Shown here in pieces: positions 7,067-16,093 of a stretch of 62,135 nt of DNA. The notes beneath the pieces are model-generated. The model worked only from the letters and a program-made list of their open reading frames with translations. It did no database searches and was not told where the DNA came from. Every line of letters starts with the position of its first letter. The stretch's first letter is position 1. Source of the stretch: Streptococcus sp. oral taxon 431. Lineage in GTDB: Bacteria; Bacillota; Bacilli; Lactobacillales; Streptococcaceae. The position numbers and the translations under genes are program-made. The stretch is taken from positions 1 through 62,135 of the forward strand of contig NZ_JALDUI010000013.1 in NCBI RefSeq assembly GCF_023115445.1. The letters run 5' to 3'.

Positions 7067-10000
7067 ATGCCTAAACGTACTGATATTCAAAAAATTATGG
7101 TGATTGGTTCTGGTCCGATTATTATTGGTCAGGCTGCTGAGTTTGACTATGCTGGAACCCAGGCCTGCTTGTCTTTGAAAGAAGAGGGGTATGAGGTTGT
7201 CTTGGTTAACTCAAATCCTGCAACCATTATGACGGATAAAGAGATTGCAGACAAGGTCTACATCGAACCGATTACACTTGAGTTTGTAACGCGTATTCTC
7301 CGTAAGGAACGTCCAGATGCCTTGCTTCCAACACTTGGAGGTCAAACAGGGCTTAATATGGCAATGGAGTTGTCTAAAAATGGTATTCTTGATGAATTGG
7401 GAGTAGAACTTCTCGGGACTAAATTGTCTGCTATCGACCAAGCAGAGGACCGCGATCTCTTTAAACAATTGATGGAAGAACTCAAGCAACCAATTCCAGA
7501 ATCAGAAATTGTCAACACAGTGGAAGAAGCCGTTGCCTTTGCAGCAACTATTGGTTACCCAGTTATTGTCCGCCCAGCCTTCACTCTCGGTGGTACTGGT
7601 GGTGGTATGTGTGCCAACGAGGAAGAATTGCGTGAAATCGCTGAAAATGGTTTGAAGTTGTCACCTGTTACCCAGTGTTTGATTGAGCGTTCGATTGCTG
7701 GTTTTAAGGAAATCGAATACGAAGTCATGCGTGACTCAGCTGACAATGCCCTTGTTGTTTGTAACATGGAAAACTTTGACCCCGTTGGGATTCACACAGG
7801 GGACTCTATTGTATTTGCCCCAGCGCAGACTATGTCAGACTATGAAAACCAAATGCTTCGTGATGCTAGTTTGAGCATTATCCGCGCTCTCAAGATTGAA
7901 GGCGGATGTAACGTTCAGCTTGCGCTTGATCCACACAGTTTTAAGTACTATGTTATCGAAGTAAATCCTCGTGTATCTCGTTCGTCAGCCCTTGCTTCCA
8001 AGGCGACAGGTTATCCAATCGCTAAATTGGCGGCTAAGATTGCTGTAGGGTTGACCTTAGATGAAGTTATTAACCCAGTTACAGGTTCAACTTATGCCAT
8101 GTTTGAGCCAGCCCTTGACTACGTGGTTGCCAAAATTCCGCGCTTCCCATTTGACAAGTTTGAAAAGGGTGAACGCCGTCTTGGTACTCAGATGAAGGCG
8201 ACTGGAGAAGTTATGGCCATTGGTCGTAACATTGAAGAATCCCTTCTCAAGGCCTGTCGCTCACTAGAAATCGGTGTTCACCACAATGAAATTCCAGAAC
8301 TGGCAGAGATTTCAGATGATGCCTTGATTGAAAAAGTTGTTAAGGCTCAAGATGACCGTCTCTTTTACGTATCAGAAGCCATCAGACGTGGTTATACAAT
8401 AGAGGAAATTGCTGAACTCACAAAAATTGATATCTTCTATCTTGATAAACTTTTGCATATCTTTGAAATTGAGCAAGAATTGGGCTCACATCCACAAGAT
8501 CTTGAAGTTTTGAAAACTGCAAAACTCAATGGTTTTTCAGACCGTAAGATTGCTGAACTATGGGAAACGACAGCTGACCAAGTTCGCCAGATTCGTTTGG
8601 AAAACAAGATTGTCCCAGTTTACAAGATGGTTGACACTTGTGCGGCAGAGTTTGAATCAGAAACTCCGTACTTCTACTCAACATATGGATGGGAAAACGA
8701 ATCTATCAAGTCTGAAAAGGAATCTGTACTGGTCCTAGGTTCTGGTCCAATCCGTATTGGTCAAGGGGTTGAGTTTGACTACGCGACTGTTCACTCTGTT
8801 AAGGCGATTCAAGCTGCTGGCTACGAAGCCATCATCATGAACTCAAACCCAGAGACAGTTTCAACCGACTTCTCTGTATCGGATAAACTTTACTTTGAGC
8901 CATTGACATTTGAAGATGTCATGAATGTGATTGACCTTGAGCAACCAAGAGGCGTTATCGTTCAGTTTGGTGGTCAAACAGCTATTAACCTTGCTGAGCC
9001 ATTAGCAAAAGCTGGTGTAACTATCCTTGGTACGCAGGTTGCTGACCTAGACCGTGCCGAAGACCGTGATCTCTTTGAGCAAGCTCTCAAAGACTTGGAT
9101 ATTCCACAGCCACCTGGGCAAACAGCAACAAACGAAGAAGAAGCAGTGCTTGCAGCTCGCAAGATTGGTTTCCCAGTCCTCGTTCGTCCTTCTTATGTCT
9201 TGGGTGGACGTGCTATGGAAATTGTAGAAAACGAAGAAGACCTTCGTTCTTACATGCGTACAGCCGTTAAAGCAAGTCCAGACCATCCAGTTCTTGTCGA
9301 CTCTTATATCGTTGGACAAGAATGTGAAGTTGATGCTATCTCAGATGGACAAAATGTCCTTATCCCTGGTATCATGGAGCATATCGAACGTGCTGGTGTC
9401 CACTCAGGTGACTCCATGGCTGTTTATCCTCCACAAACCTTGTCTCAAAAAGTGCAAGAAACGATTGCAGACTACACAAAACGCCTAGCAATCGGCCTTA
9501 ACTGTCTTGGTATGATGAACATTCAGTTTGTCATCAAGGATGAGAAAGTCTATGTTATTGAGGTCAATCCACGTGCCAGCCGTACTGTTCCATTCCTATC
9601 AAAAGTAACCAATATCCCGATGGCTCAGGTTGCAACTAAGTTGATTCTTGGTCAAAGTCTTGAAGAACTTGGTTACCAAGATGGACTTTACCCAGAAAGC
9701 AGTCGTGTTCATATCAAGGCGCCTGTCTTCTCCTTCACTAAGCTCGCGAAAGTAGACAGCTTACTCGGTCCTGAAATGAAGTCAACAGGAGAAGTTATGG
9801 GTTCTGATACAACTCTAGAAAAAGCGCTCTACAAGGCTTTTGAAGCTTCTTATCTTCACTTGCCAACCTTTGGGAATGTTGTCTTTACTATCGCTGACGA
9901 TGCCAAGGAAGAAGCTTTGGATTTGGCTCGTCGTTTCCAAAATATTGGCTACGGAATCCTTGCTACTGAAGGAACAGCAGCTTTCTTTGCAAATCATGGC

Positions 10001-10243
10001 TTGAAGGCTCAACCTGTAGGTAAGATAGGTGACGATGAACACGATATCCCAAGCTTTGTCCGTAAAGGGAAAATTCAAGCCATTATCAACACGGTTGGTA
10101 CCAAGAGAACTGCTGATGAAGATGGTGAACAAATCCGCCGTTCAGCCATTGAACACGGGGTGCCCCTCTTCACAGCCCTAGATACAGCTAACGCCATGCT
10201 CAAAGTATTGGAAAGCCGTAGTTTTGTCACAGAAGCAATTTAG
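7067..10243 (+). CDS. carB: Carbamoyl-phosphate synthase large subunit
   Basis: A 1058-aa enzyme that makes carbamoyl phosphate from bicarbonate, ammonia and two ATP. It has the usual two homologous halves: [17 protein letters not shown] near the N terminus and [17 protein letters not shown] about residue 560 open the two ATP-grasp units, whose metal and ATP motifs [15 protein letters not shown] and [15 protein letters not shown] are both present. The C-terminal MGS-like allosteric domain (from about residue 930) is where UMP and other effectors act in this family. Length is normal. No Shine-Dalgarno sequence is visible in the 25 bases before the ATG, which is odd for such a long gene, and a long hairpin ends just upstream. 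Confidence 0.97.
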   Translation: MPKRTDIQKIMVIGSGPIIIGQAAEFDYAGTQACLSLKEEGYEVVLVNSNPATIMTDKEIADKVYIEPITLEFVTRILRKERPDALLPTLGGQTGLNMAMELSKNGILDELGVELLGTKLSAIDQAEDRDLFKQLMEELKQPIPESEIVNTVEEAVAFAATIGYPVIVRPAFTLGGTGGGMCANEEELREIAENGLKLSPVTQCLIERSIAGFKEIEYEVMRDSADNALVVCNMENFDPVGIHTGDSIVFAPAQTMSDYENQMLRDASLSIIRALKIEGGCNVQLALDPHSFKYYVIEVNPRVSRSSALASKATGYPIAKLAAKIAVGLTLDEVINPVTGSTYAMFEPALDYVVAKIPRFPFDKFEKGERRLGTQMKATGEVMAIGRNIEESLLKACRSLEIGVHHNEIPELAEISDDALIEKVVKAQDDRLFYVSEAIRRGYTIEEIAELTKIDIFYLDKLLHIFEIEQELGSHPQDLEVLKTAKLNGFSDRKIAELWETTADQVRQIRLENKIVPVYKMVDTCAAEFESETPYFYSTYGWENESIKSEKESVLVLGSGPIRIGQGVEFDYATVHSVKAIQAAGYEAIIMNSNPETVSTDFSVSDKLYFEPLTFEDVMNVIDLEQPRGVIVQFGGQTAINLAEPLAKAGVTILGTQVADLDRAEDRDLFEQALKDLDIPQPPGQTATNEEEAVLAARKIGFPVLVRPSYVLGGRAMEIVENEEDLRSYMRTAVKASPDHPVLVDSYIVGQECEVDAISDGQNVLIPGIMEHIERAGVHSGDSMAVYPPQTLSQKVQETIADYTKRLAIGLNCLGMMNIQFVIKDEKVYVIEVNPRASRTVPFLSKVTNIPMAQVATKLILGQSLEELGYQDGLYPESSRVHIKAPVFSFTKLAKVDSLLGPEMKSTGEVMGSDTTLEKALYKAFEASYLHLPTFGNVVFTIADDAKEEALDLARRFQNIGYGILATEGTAAFFANHGLKAQPVGKIGDDEHDIPSFVRKGKIQAIINTVGTKRTADEDGEQIRRSAIEHGVPLFTALDTANAMLKVLESRSFVTEAI

Positions 10244-10274
10244 TTTCTTGTAAATGATCTAAGTAGCTTTTTAT

Positions 10275-10299
10275 CCAGCGTCAGAAGGCGCTGGTTTTT
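10275..10299 (+). terminator. Terminator after carB
   Basis: CCAGCG (10275-10280) pairs with CGCTGG (10289-10294) over an 8-base loop, followed by TTTTT. It closes the pyrimidine cluster. Confidence 0.85.
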
Positions 10300-10455
10300 A
10301 CTTTTTTATAGAGAAATCGAGTTAGAAAAAATAGTTACAGTTCACTATTAAATGTCAAAGTTTATCAATAGATTTATCATTATCGTTAATGAGTAGACTT
10401 ATTCTGACTTTCCCTAAAATTTTGTTGAATTTTCTTAAGTTTTTATCATATTTTT

Positions 10456-10611
10456 TATAATTAAGGTGCCTTAAGAAAAATAATGAAAAAACTAAATGTT
10501 TTTCATATAGTTTTCATTTTTTGTGTTATAATTAAGGTGCCTTAAGAAAAATATTAAGGTGCCTTAAGAAAAATAATGAAAAAACTAAATGTTTTTCATA
10601 TAGTTTTCATT
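10456..10611 (+). promoter_or_regulatory. Duplicated mntH promoter with three palindromic operators
   Basis: The palindrome TTAAGGTGCCTTAA occurs three times: 10461-10474, 10532-10545, 10554-10567. Copies 1 and 2 are each fused to a -10 box TATAAT (10456-10461 and 10527-10532, the second with TG before it), so a repressor bound there would block RNA polymerase. Copies 2 and 3 are 22 bases apart, about two helical turns. A 59-base unit is duplicated at 10460-10518 and 10553-10611. I infer a metal-sensing DtxR/MntR-family operator because the next gene is a manganese transporter. The rest of the 10244-10691 gap shows nothing else. Confidence 0.75.
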
Positions 10612-10691
10612 GTTTTAATAGTTTAAAGTCAATCTTATTTTTCTCTAATAGAAAATAATGAAAAAGTAGGTTTAGAAAGAGGTAAGTATCT

Positions 10692-12026
10692 ATGTCTTCT
10701 CATAAAAAAGTGTCACTCTCTGAGATTAATCAATCTATCGATACTCCAAATAACAATCATTTCTGGCAAAATTTAAAGGCCTTTTTAGGTCCGGGTGCTC
10801 TTGTCGCAGTTGGTTATATGGATCCAGGAAACTGGATTACCAGTGTAGTCGGTGGTGCTTCCTATAAGTATAGTCTCTTGTTTGTTATCTTGATTTCATC
10901 TCTCATTGCCATGCAACTTCAGCAGATGGCAGGAAAGCTTGGTATTGTAACCCATATGGACCTGGCTCAAGCAACGGCTCATCATTCACCTAAATGGCTT
11001 CGTTATAGTCTATGGGTGATTTTAGAATTAGCCTTGATGGCGACAGATCTGGCAGAAGTTCTAGGTTCAGCGATTGCTCTCAATCTTCTCTTTAAGATTC
11101 CGATTATGATAGCCATCCTTTTGACGGTTCTAGATGTCTTTCTCTTATTGCTTTTGATGAAATTTGGCTTTAAGAAGATAGAAGCAATCGTGACCACGCT
11201 AATTTTAACAATCTTAGCAATCTTTACTTACCTAGTAGCTTTGTCACATCCAAGCTTCCAAGGAATCGTTGAAGGTTATCTGCCAAGTGCAACCTTATTT
11301 GAGAGTCCTCTACCTGGGTATGAAAGTCAATTAACCTTGGCGTTAGGTATCGTGGGTGCGACAGTGATGCCCCACAACCTCTATTTACACTCTTCCTTGT
11401 CTCAAACTCGGAAAATCAATCACAAGGACAAGAATGATGTTCGAAAAGCCGTACGCTTTATGACCTGGGATTCAAATCTCCAATTATCCTTGGCCTTTGT
11501 GGTTAACTCCCTTCTATTAATTCTCGGGGCGGCTCTCTTTTTCGGCCATGCATCTGAGATTTCTGCCTTCTCTCAAATGTATAATGCCTTGCAGGATTCT
11601 ACTATTGCAGGAGCTATAGCAAGCTCAACTTTATCAACCTTGTTTGCTTTGGCTCTCTTAGCCAGTGGTCAAAATTCTACCATTACGGGTACCTTGACAG
11701 GACAAATCGTTATGGAAGGTTTCTTGCATATGCGATTGCCTCAGTGGTTCATTCGTTTGGCGACTCGTCTCTTTGCCTTACTGCCTGTTATGATAGTAGC
11801 GGTTCTGTTTGGTCATCAAGAAAAAACCTTGGATCAGTTATTGGTTTATTCACAGGTCTTTCTTTCAATCGCTCTTCCATTTTCAATCTTCCCTTTGATT
11901 TATCTCACTTCAAAAAAATCACTGATGGGAGAATTTACCAATGCCAAGTGGAATACTATCCTTGGTTATATTGTTTCCATTATCTTAACTGTCCTCAATG
12001 TGAAATTGCTATTTGATATTTTTTAA
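10692..12026 (+). CDS. mntH: Nramp family divalent metal (Mn2+/Fe2+) transporter
   Basis: A 444-aa integral membrane protein with about 11 hydrophobic helices. Both Nramp metal-site motifs are present: DPGN (44-47, in GYMDPGNW) in helix 1 and MPHN (226-229, in VMPHNLYLHS) in helix 6. Family members import Mn2+ or Fe2+ with protons and help resist oxidative stress. The start has AGAGGTAAG ten bases upstream. It is a single-gene unit bounded by terminators and set behind a striking duplicated promoter with three palindromes. Mitis streptococci mainly use the Psa ABC transporter for manganese, so this may be an additional, accessory system; that part is inference. Confidence 0.93.
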   Translation: MSSHKKVSLSEINQSIDTPNNNHFWQNLKAFLGPGALVAVGYMDPGNWITSVVGGASYKYSLLFVILISSLIAMQLQQMAGKLGIVTHMDLAQATAHHSPKWLRYSLWVILELALMATDLAEVLGSAIALNLLFKIPIMIAILLTVLDVFLLLLLMKFGFKKIEAIVTTLILTILAIFTYLVALSHPSFQGIVEGYLPSATLFESPLPGYESQLTLALGIVGATVMPHNLYLHSSLSQTRKINHKDKNDVRKAVRFMTWDSNLQLSLAFVVNSLLLILGAALFFGHASEISAFSQMYNALQDSTIAGAIASSTLSTLFALALLASGQNSTITGTLTGQIVMEGFLHMRLPQWFIRLATRLFALLPVMIVAVLFGHQEKTLDQLLVYSQVFLSIALPFSIFPLIYLTSKKSLMGEFTNAKWNTILGYIVSIILTVLNVKLLFDIF

Positions 12027-12046
12027 GACCTTGTAATATGAAGTAG

Positions 12047-12084
12047 AAAAAATCACCCGAGAGTTAACTCTTGGGTGATTTTTT
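12047..12084. terminator. Bidirectional terminator between mntH and tRNA-Ser
   Basis: A 17-bp stem (12047-12063 with 12068-12084; one G-T pair) with a TTAA loop. The arms end in A-runs and T-runs, so it works in both directions: for mntH on the plus strand and for the tRNA on the minus strand. Confidence 0.9.
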
Positions 12085-12154
12085 GCAATTCAAATCTTTG
12101 ATAGACGAAAATTATTATAAAAAGCTACATCAAGATGCAGCCACACTATAGCAA

Positions 12155-12242
12155 CGGAAGACATGGGATTCGAACCCACGCACGCTTTCACACGCCTACC
12201 GCGTTTCCAACACGGCCTCTTAAGCCTCTTGAGTAATCTTCC
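12155..12242 (-). tRNA. tRNA-Ser(GGA)
   Basis: An 88-nt class II tRNA with a long variable arm. Acceptor GGAAGAT pairs with GTCTTCC. The anticodon arm CCGTG-TTGGAAA-CGCGG gives anticodon GGA (serine, UCC/UCU). The T arm has GGTTCGAATCC. The discriminator base is G as in serine tRNAs, and CCA is not encoded. Confidence 0.93.
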
Positions 12243-12257
12243 AATACTTACTAAAAT

Positions 12258-12286
12258 AGTTTATCATAAAGGGATTTATCTTGCAA
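12258..12286 (-). promoter_or_regulatory. Promoter of tRNA-Ser
   Basis: On the minus strand: -35 TTGCAA (12286-12281), 17-base spacer, -10 TAAACT (12263-12258) preceded by TGA. The tRNA begins 16 bases downstream. Confidence 0.65.
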
Positions 12287-12343
12287 ATAAAATTCAAACA
12301 ATTGGCAAAATGATAGAAAATGAAAGAAAGTGATAAAAAGTGC

Positions 12344-12371
12344 TTGACTTTGATTTTTTTTGTGGTAGAAT
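12344..12371 (+). promoter_or_regulatory. Promoter of the fructose operon
   Basis: -35 TTGACT (12344-12349), 16-base spacer, -10 TAGAAT (12366-12371) with TG one base before it. Confidence 0.75.
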
Positions 12372-12384
12372 GATTATTGTAATC
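12372..12384 (+). promoter_or_regulatory. Candidate FruR operator
   Basis: Perfect inverted repeat GATTA-TTG-TAATC starting directly after the -10 box, over the likely transcription start. Placement suggests autorepression by the DeoR-type regulator encoded next. Confidence 0.5.
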
Positions 12385-12403
12385 GTTAACAGGAGGTGAG
12401 TAA

Positions 12404-13144
12404 GTGCTAAAAACCGAGAGAAAAAAATTGATTTTAGAGGAGCTGGGCAAACATAAAGTCGTTTCTCTAGAGAAATTAGTAGGTTTGTTAGACACGTCAG
12501 AATCAACGGTTAGACGAGATTTAGATGAATTGGAATCGGAAAATAAACTTCGCCGAGTTCATGGAGGAGCAGAGTTGCCTCACTCCTTGCAAGAAGAAGA
12601 AACCATTCAAGAAAAATCTGTCAAAAACCTTCAAGAGAAAAAATTGATTGCGCAAAAGGCAGCTTCCCTCATCAAAGAAAAAGATGTTATCTTTGTGGAT
12701 GCAGGAAGTACGACAGCCTTTCTTATTAAGGAATTGGAGCGAAAAGACATTACTGTAGTAACCAACTCCATTCACCATGCGGTTCAATTAGTGGATAAGC
12801 AAATCCCAACGGTGATTATTGGCGGTGGAGTTAAGATGACAACTGATGCCAGCATCGGAGGAGTAGCTCTTAACCAGATTAACCAGCTTCACTTTGACCG
12901 TGCCTTTATCGGAATGAACGGTGTGGATGATGGTTATTATACAACTCCAGATATGGAGGAGGGAGCGGTTAAGCGAGCTATTTTAGAAAATGCCAAACAA
13001 ACCTATATTTTGGCTGATTCATCTAAGATTGGTCAGTCTTGTTTCGCTAAGGTCGCCCCTATAAAACGAGCTATTGTCATTACAAGCAAGGGTCACGAAC
13101 TCTTGCCAGCTATCAAAGAAAAAACGGAGGTTATCGAAGTATGA
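12404..13144 (+). CDS. fruR: DeoR-family fructose operon repressor
   Basis: A 246-aa regulator. The N-terminal winged helix-turn-helix (SLEKLVGLLDTSESTVRRDL, about 20-39) is followed by the RVHGGAEL hinge typical of DeoR proteins and a sugar-phosphate sensing domain with DAGSTTAF and IGGGVK. It starts with GTG behind a strong AGGAGGTGAG site. It leads the fruR-fruK-fruA operon and overlaps fruK by four bases (ATGA), so it most likely represses these genes until fructose-1-phosphate builds up. Effector identity is taken from family knowledge. Confidence 0.92.
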   Translation: MLKTERKKLILEELGKHKVVSLEKLVGLLDTSESTVRRDLDELESENKLRRVHGGAELPHSLQEEETIQEKSVKNLQEKKLIAQKAASLIKEKDVIFVDAGSTTAFLIKELERKDITVVTNSIHHAVQLVDKQIPTVIIGGGVKMTTDASIGGVALNQINQLHFDRAFIGMNGVDDGYYTTPDMEEGAVKRAILENAKQTYILADSSKIGQSCFAKVAPIKRAIVITSKGHELLPAIKEKTEVIEV

Positions 13145-14052
13145 TTTATACAGTCACGCTAAATCCATCTATTGACTATATTGTCCGTCTGGATAAAGTG
13201 GAAGTTGGTAGTGTTAATCGTATGGATAGTGATGATAAGTTTGCTGGTGGTAAGGGAATCAATGTTAGCCGTGTCTTGAAACGCTTGGATATTCCAAATA
13301 CAGCGACTGGATTTATCGGAGGTTTTACTGGTAAATTTATCACAGATACTTTAGCTGAAGAACAAATTGAAACGCGATTTGTTCAAGTAGCAGAAGATAC
13401 GCGTATCAACGTCAAGATTAAAGCGGATCAAGAAACAGAAATCAATGGAACGGGTCCAACTGTTGAACCAGCTCAGCTAGAAGAATTAAAAGCTATTCTT
13501 TCAAGTCTAACAGCGGAAGATACAGTTGTCTTTGCTGGTTCAAGTGCTAAAAACTTAGGCAATGTTATCTATAAGGAATTGATTGCCTTGACACGTCAGA
13601 CGGGTGCTCAAGTGGTCTGTGACTTTGAAGGTCAGACCTTGATTGATAGTTTGGATTATCAACCACTTTTGGTCAAACCAAACAATCATGAACTTGGAGC
13701 TATCTTTGGAGTCAAGCTCGAAAGTTTAGATGAGATTGAAAAATACGCTCGAGAGTTGCTGGCTAAAGGTGCTCAAAACGTTATCATCTCTATGGCTGGT
13801 GACGGTGCCCTTCTGGTAACATCCGAGGGAGCCTACTTTGCTAAGCCAATCAAGGGAACAGTGAAAAACTCAGTGGGAGCTGGTGACTCAATGGTTGCTG
13901 GATTTACTGGTGAGTTTGTCAAATCAAAAGACGCAGTAGAAGCCTTTAAGTGGGGAGTAGCTTGCGGGACAGCAACTACATTCTCAGATGACTTGGCGAC
14001 TGCAGCATTTATTAAAGAAACTTATGAAAAAGTTGAGGTAGAAAAAAGATGA
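13141..14052 (+). CDS. fruK: 1-phosphofructokinase
   Basis: A 303-aa PfkB-family sugar kinase that converts fructose-1-phosphate to fructose-1,6-bisphosphate. It shows the substrate motif GGKGINVSRVL (about 37-47) and the ATP/anion-hole motif GTVKNSVGAGDSMVAGF with the catalytic Asp in GAGDS. It overlaps both neighbours by ATGA, a tight translational coupling with fruR and fruA. The context next to the fructose PTS permease separates it from tagatose-6-phosphate kinase, the nearest alternative. Confidence 0.95.
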   Translation: MIYTVTLNPSIDYIVRLDKVEVGSVNRMDSDDKFAGGKGINVSRVLKRLDIPNTATGFIGGFTGKFITDTLAEEQIETRFVQVAEDTRINVKIKADQETEINGTGPTVEPAQLEELKAILSSLTAEDTVVFAGSSAKNLGNVIYKELIALTRQTGAQVVCDFEGQTLIDSLDYQPLLVKPNNHELGAIFGVKLESLDEIEKYARELLAKGAQNVIISMAGDGALLVTSEGAYFAKPIKGTVKNSVGAGDSMVAGFTGEFVKSKDAVEAFKWGVACGTATTFSDDLATAAFIKETYEKVEVEKR

Positions 14053-16004
14053 AAATTCAGGATTTATTGAGAAAAGATGTTATGTTGCTAGATTTGCAAG
14101 CAACTGAAAAAACAGCAGCTATCGAAGAAATGATTCATAGCTTGGTAGAGCACGGATACGTGACAGATTTTGAGACTTTTAAAGAAGGAATCTTGGCGCG
14201 TGAAGCTTTGACTTCTACAGGCTTGGGTGATGGTATCGCTATGCCACACAGCAAAAATGCTGCTGTTAAGGAAGCAACTGTTCTCTTTGCTAAGTCAAAT
14301 AAGGGTGTTGACTACGAAAGTTTAGATGGACAACCAACTGATCTCTTCTTTATGATTGCTGCTCCAGAAGGTGCCAATGATACTCACTTGGCTGCCTTGG
14401 CAGAATTGTCTCAATACTTGATGAAAGACGGCTTTGCTGACAAACTTCGCCAAGCAACATCAGCTGATCAAGTCATTGAACTCTTTGACCAAGCTTCAGA
14501 AAAAGCTCAAGAACCAGTTCAAGCTCCTGCAAATGAATCTGGTGACTTTATCGTAGCAGTTACAGCGTGTACAACAGGGATTGCCCACACATACATGGCC
14601 CAAGAAGCTCTTCAAAAAGTGGCTGCGGAAATGGGTGTCGGTATCAAGGTTGAAACCAATGGTGCTAGCGGTGTTGGCAACAAATTGACATCAGAAGATA
14701 TTCGTAAGGCTAAAGCTGTCATCATCGCTGCAGATAAAGCAGTTGAAATGGATCGTTTTGATGGCAAACCATTGGTCAATCGTCCAGTTGCAGACGGTAT
14801 CCGTAAAACTGAAGAATTGATTAACCTTGCTCTTTCTGGCAATGCTGAAGTCTACCGAGCTGCTAACGGAGCACAAGCTTCAACAGCGTCTAACGAAAAA
14901 CAAAGTCTAGGTGGTGCCTTCTACAAACACTTGATGAGTGGTGTATCACAAATGTTGCCATTCGTTATTGGTGGTGGTATCATGATTGCCCTCGCCTTCT
15001 TGATTGATGGTGCTTTTGGGGTTCCAAATGAGAGCCTTGGAAATCTTGGATCATACCATGAACTCGCTTCTATGTTCATGAAAATTGGTGGTTCAGCCTT
15101 CGGTTTGATGCTTCCAGTATTTGCTGGATATGTTGCTTACTCAATCGCTGAAAAACCAGGTTTGGTAGCCGGTTTCGTAGCTGGAGCTATCGCTAAAGAA
15201 GGTTTTGCCTTTGGTAAAATCCCTTACGCTCAAGGAGGTGAAGCAACTTCAGCCCTTGCAGGTGTATCATCAGGTTTCCTTGGAGCCCTTGTTGGTGGAT
15301 TTATCGCAGGAGCTTTGGTACTCTTGGTTAAGAAATATGTGAAGGTTCCTCGCTCGCTTGAAGGTGCTAAATCAATCCTTCTCTTGCCACTTCTTGGAAC
15401 AGTCTTGACAGGATTTGTCATGCTTGCTGTTAACATCCCAATGGCAGCAATCAACACTGCTATGAACGACTTCCTTGGCGGTCTTGGAGGCGGATCAGCT
15501 GTCCTCCTTGGTATCGTTCTTGGAGGTATGATGGCTGTCGATATGGGTGGACCTGTCAATAAAGCAGCTTATGTTTTTGGTACTGGTACTCTTGCAGCAA
15601 CAGTGTCAACAGGTGGTTCAGTAGCGATGGCAGCGGTTATGGCTGGCGGAATGGTTCCACCACTTGCAATCTTTGTCGCAACACTTCTCTTCAAAGATAA
15701 ATTTACTAAAGAAGAACGCAACTCAGGTTTGACTAACATCGTTATGGGCTTGTCATTCATCACTGAAGGTGCGATTCCATTTGGTGCAGCTGACCCAGCT
15801 CGTGCTATCCCAAGCTTTATCCTTGGTTCAGCAGTGGCAGGTGGACTTGTTGGTCTTGCAGGTATCAAACTCATGGCACCTCACGGAGGAATCTTCGTTA
15901 TCGCCCTTACAACAAATGCCCTTCTTTACCTTGTCTTTGTCTTGATTGGAGCACTTGTTAGTGGTGTCGTTTACGGTTATCTTCGTAAACCATTAGAAAA
16001 ATAA
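14049..16004 (+). CDS. fruA: Fructose-specific PTS enzyme IIABC
   Basis: A 651-aa permease that imports fructose and phosphorylates it at C1. The domain order is IIA (1-150, phospho-His67 in AMPHSKN), IIB (about 165-265, phospho-Cys174 in VTACTTGIAHTYMA) and IIC (about 300-645, roughly nine to ten membrane helices, with GEIIC-type glycine-rich loops such as MAVDMGGPVNKAAY). All three phosphorelay sites are intact. It is the last gene of the fru operon and is followed by a terminator. Confidence 0.95.
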   Translation: MKIQDLLRKDVMLLDLQATEKTAAIEEMIHSLVEHGYVTDFETFKEGILAREALTSTGLGDGIAMPHSKNAAVKEATVLFAKSNKGVDYESLDGQPTDLFFMIAAPEGANDTHLAALAELSQYLMKDGFADKLRQATSADQVIELFDQASEKAQEPVQAPANESGDFIVAVTACTTGIAHTYMAQEALQKVAAEMGVGIKVETNGASGVGNKLTSEDIRKAKAVIIAADKAVEMDRFDGKPLVNRPVADGIRKTEELINLALSGNAEVYRAANGAQASTASNEKQSLGGAFYKHLMSGVSQMLPFVIGGGIMIALAFLIDGAFGVPNESLGNLGSYHELASMFMKIGGSAFGLMLPVFAGYVAYSIAEKPGLVAGFVAGAIAKEGFAFGKIPYAQGGEATSALAGVSSGFLGALVGGFIAGALVLLVKKYVKVPRSLEGAKSILLLPLLGTVLTGFVMLAVNIPMAAINTAMNDFLGGLGGGSAVLLGIVLGGMMAVDMGGPVNKAAYVFGTGTLAATVSTGGSVAMAAVMAGGMVPPLAIFVATLLFKDKFTKEERNSGLTNIVMGLSFITEGAIPFGAADPARAIPSFILGSAVAGGLVGLAGIKLMAPHGGIFVIALTTNALLYLVFVLIGALVSGVVYGYLRKPLEK

Positions 16005-16018
16005 TTACAAATACATTC

Positions 16019-16054
16019 AAATGACTGAACACGAAAGTGGGCAGTCATTTTTTG
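16019..16054 (+). terminator. Terminator after fruA
   Basis: AATGACTG (16020-16027) pairs with CAGTCATT (16042-16049) over a 14-base loop, followed by a T-run. Confidence 0.75.
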
Positions 16055-16078
16055 ATTTCTCTAGATGTTTCTGAAATA

Positions 16079-16087
16079 TGGTATAAT
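16079..16087 (+). promoter_or_regulatory. Extended -10 promoter of ftsK, only 6 bases from the start codon
   Basis: TGG-TATAAT with TATAAT at 16082-16087. Normal spacing puts the first transcribed base at about 16094, the A of the ATG, which predicts a leaderless mRNA. Confidence 0.65.
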
Positions 16088-16093
16088 AGAAGA

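Noticed and set aside
11003..11197. Antisense frames within mntH, carB, ftsK and other genes
   Set aside because: All are shadows of well-supported genes without start signals.
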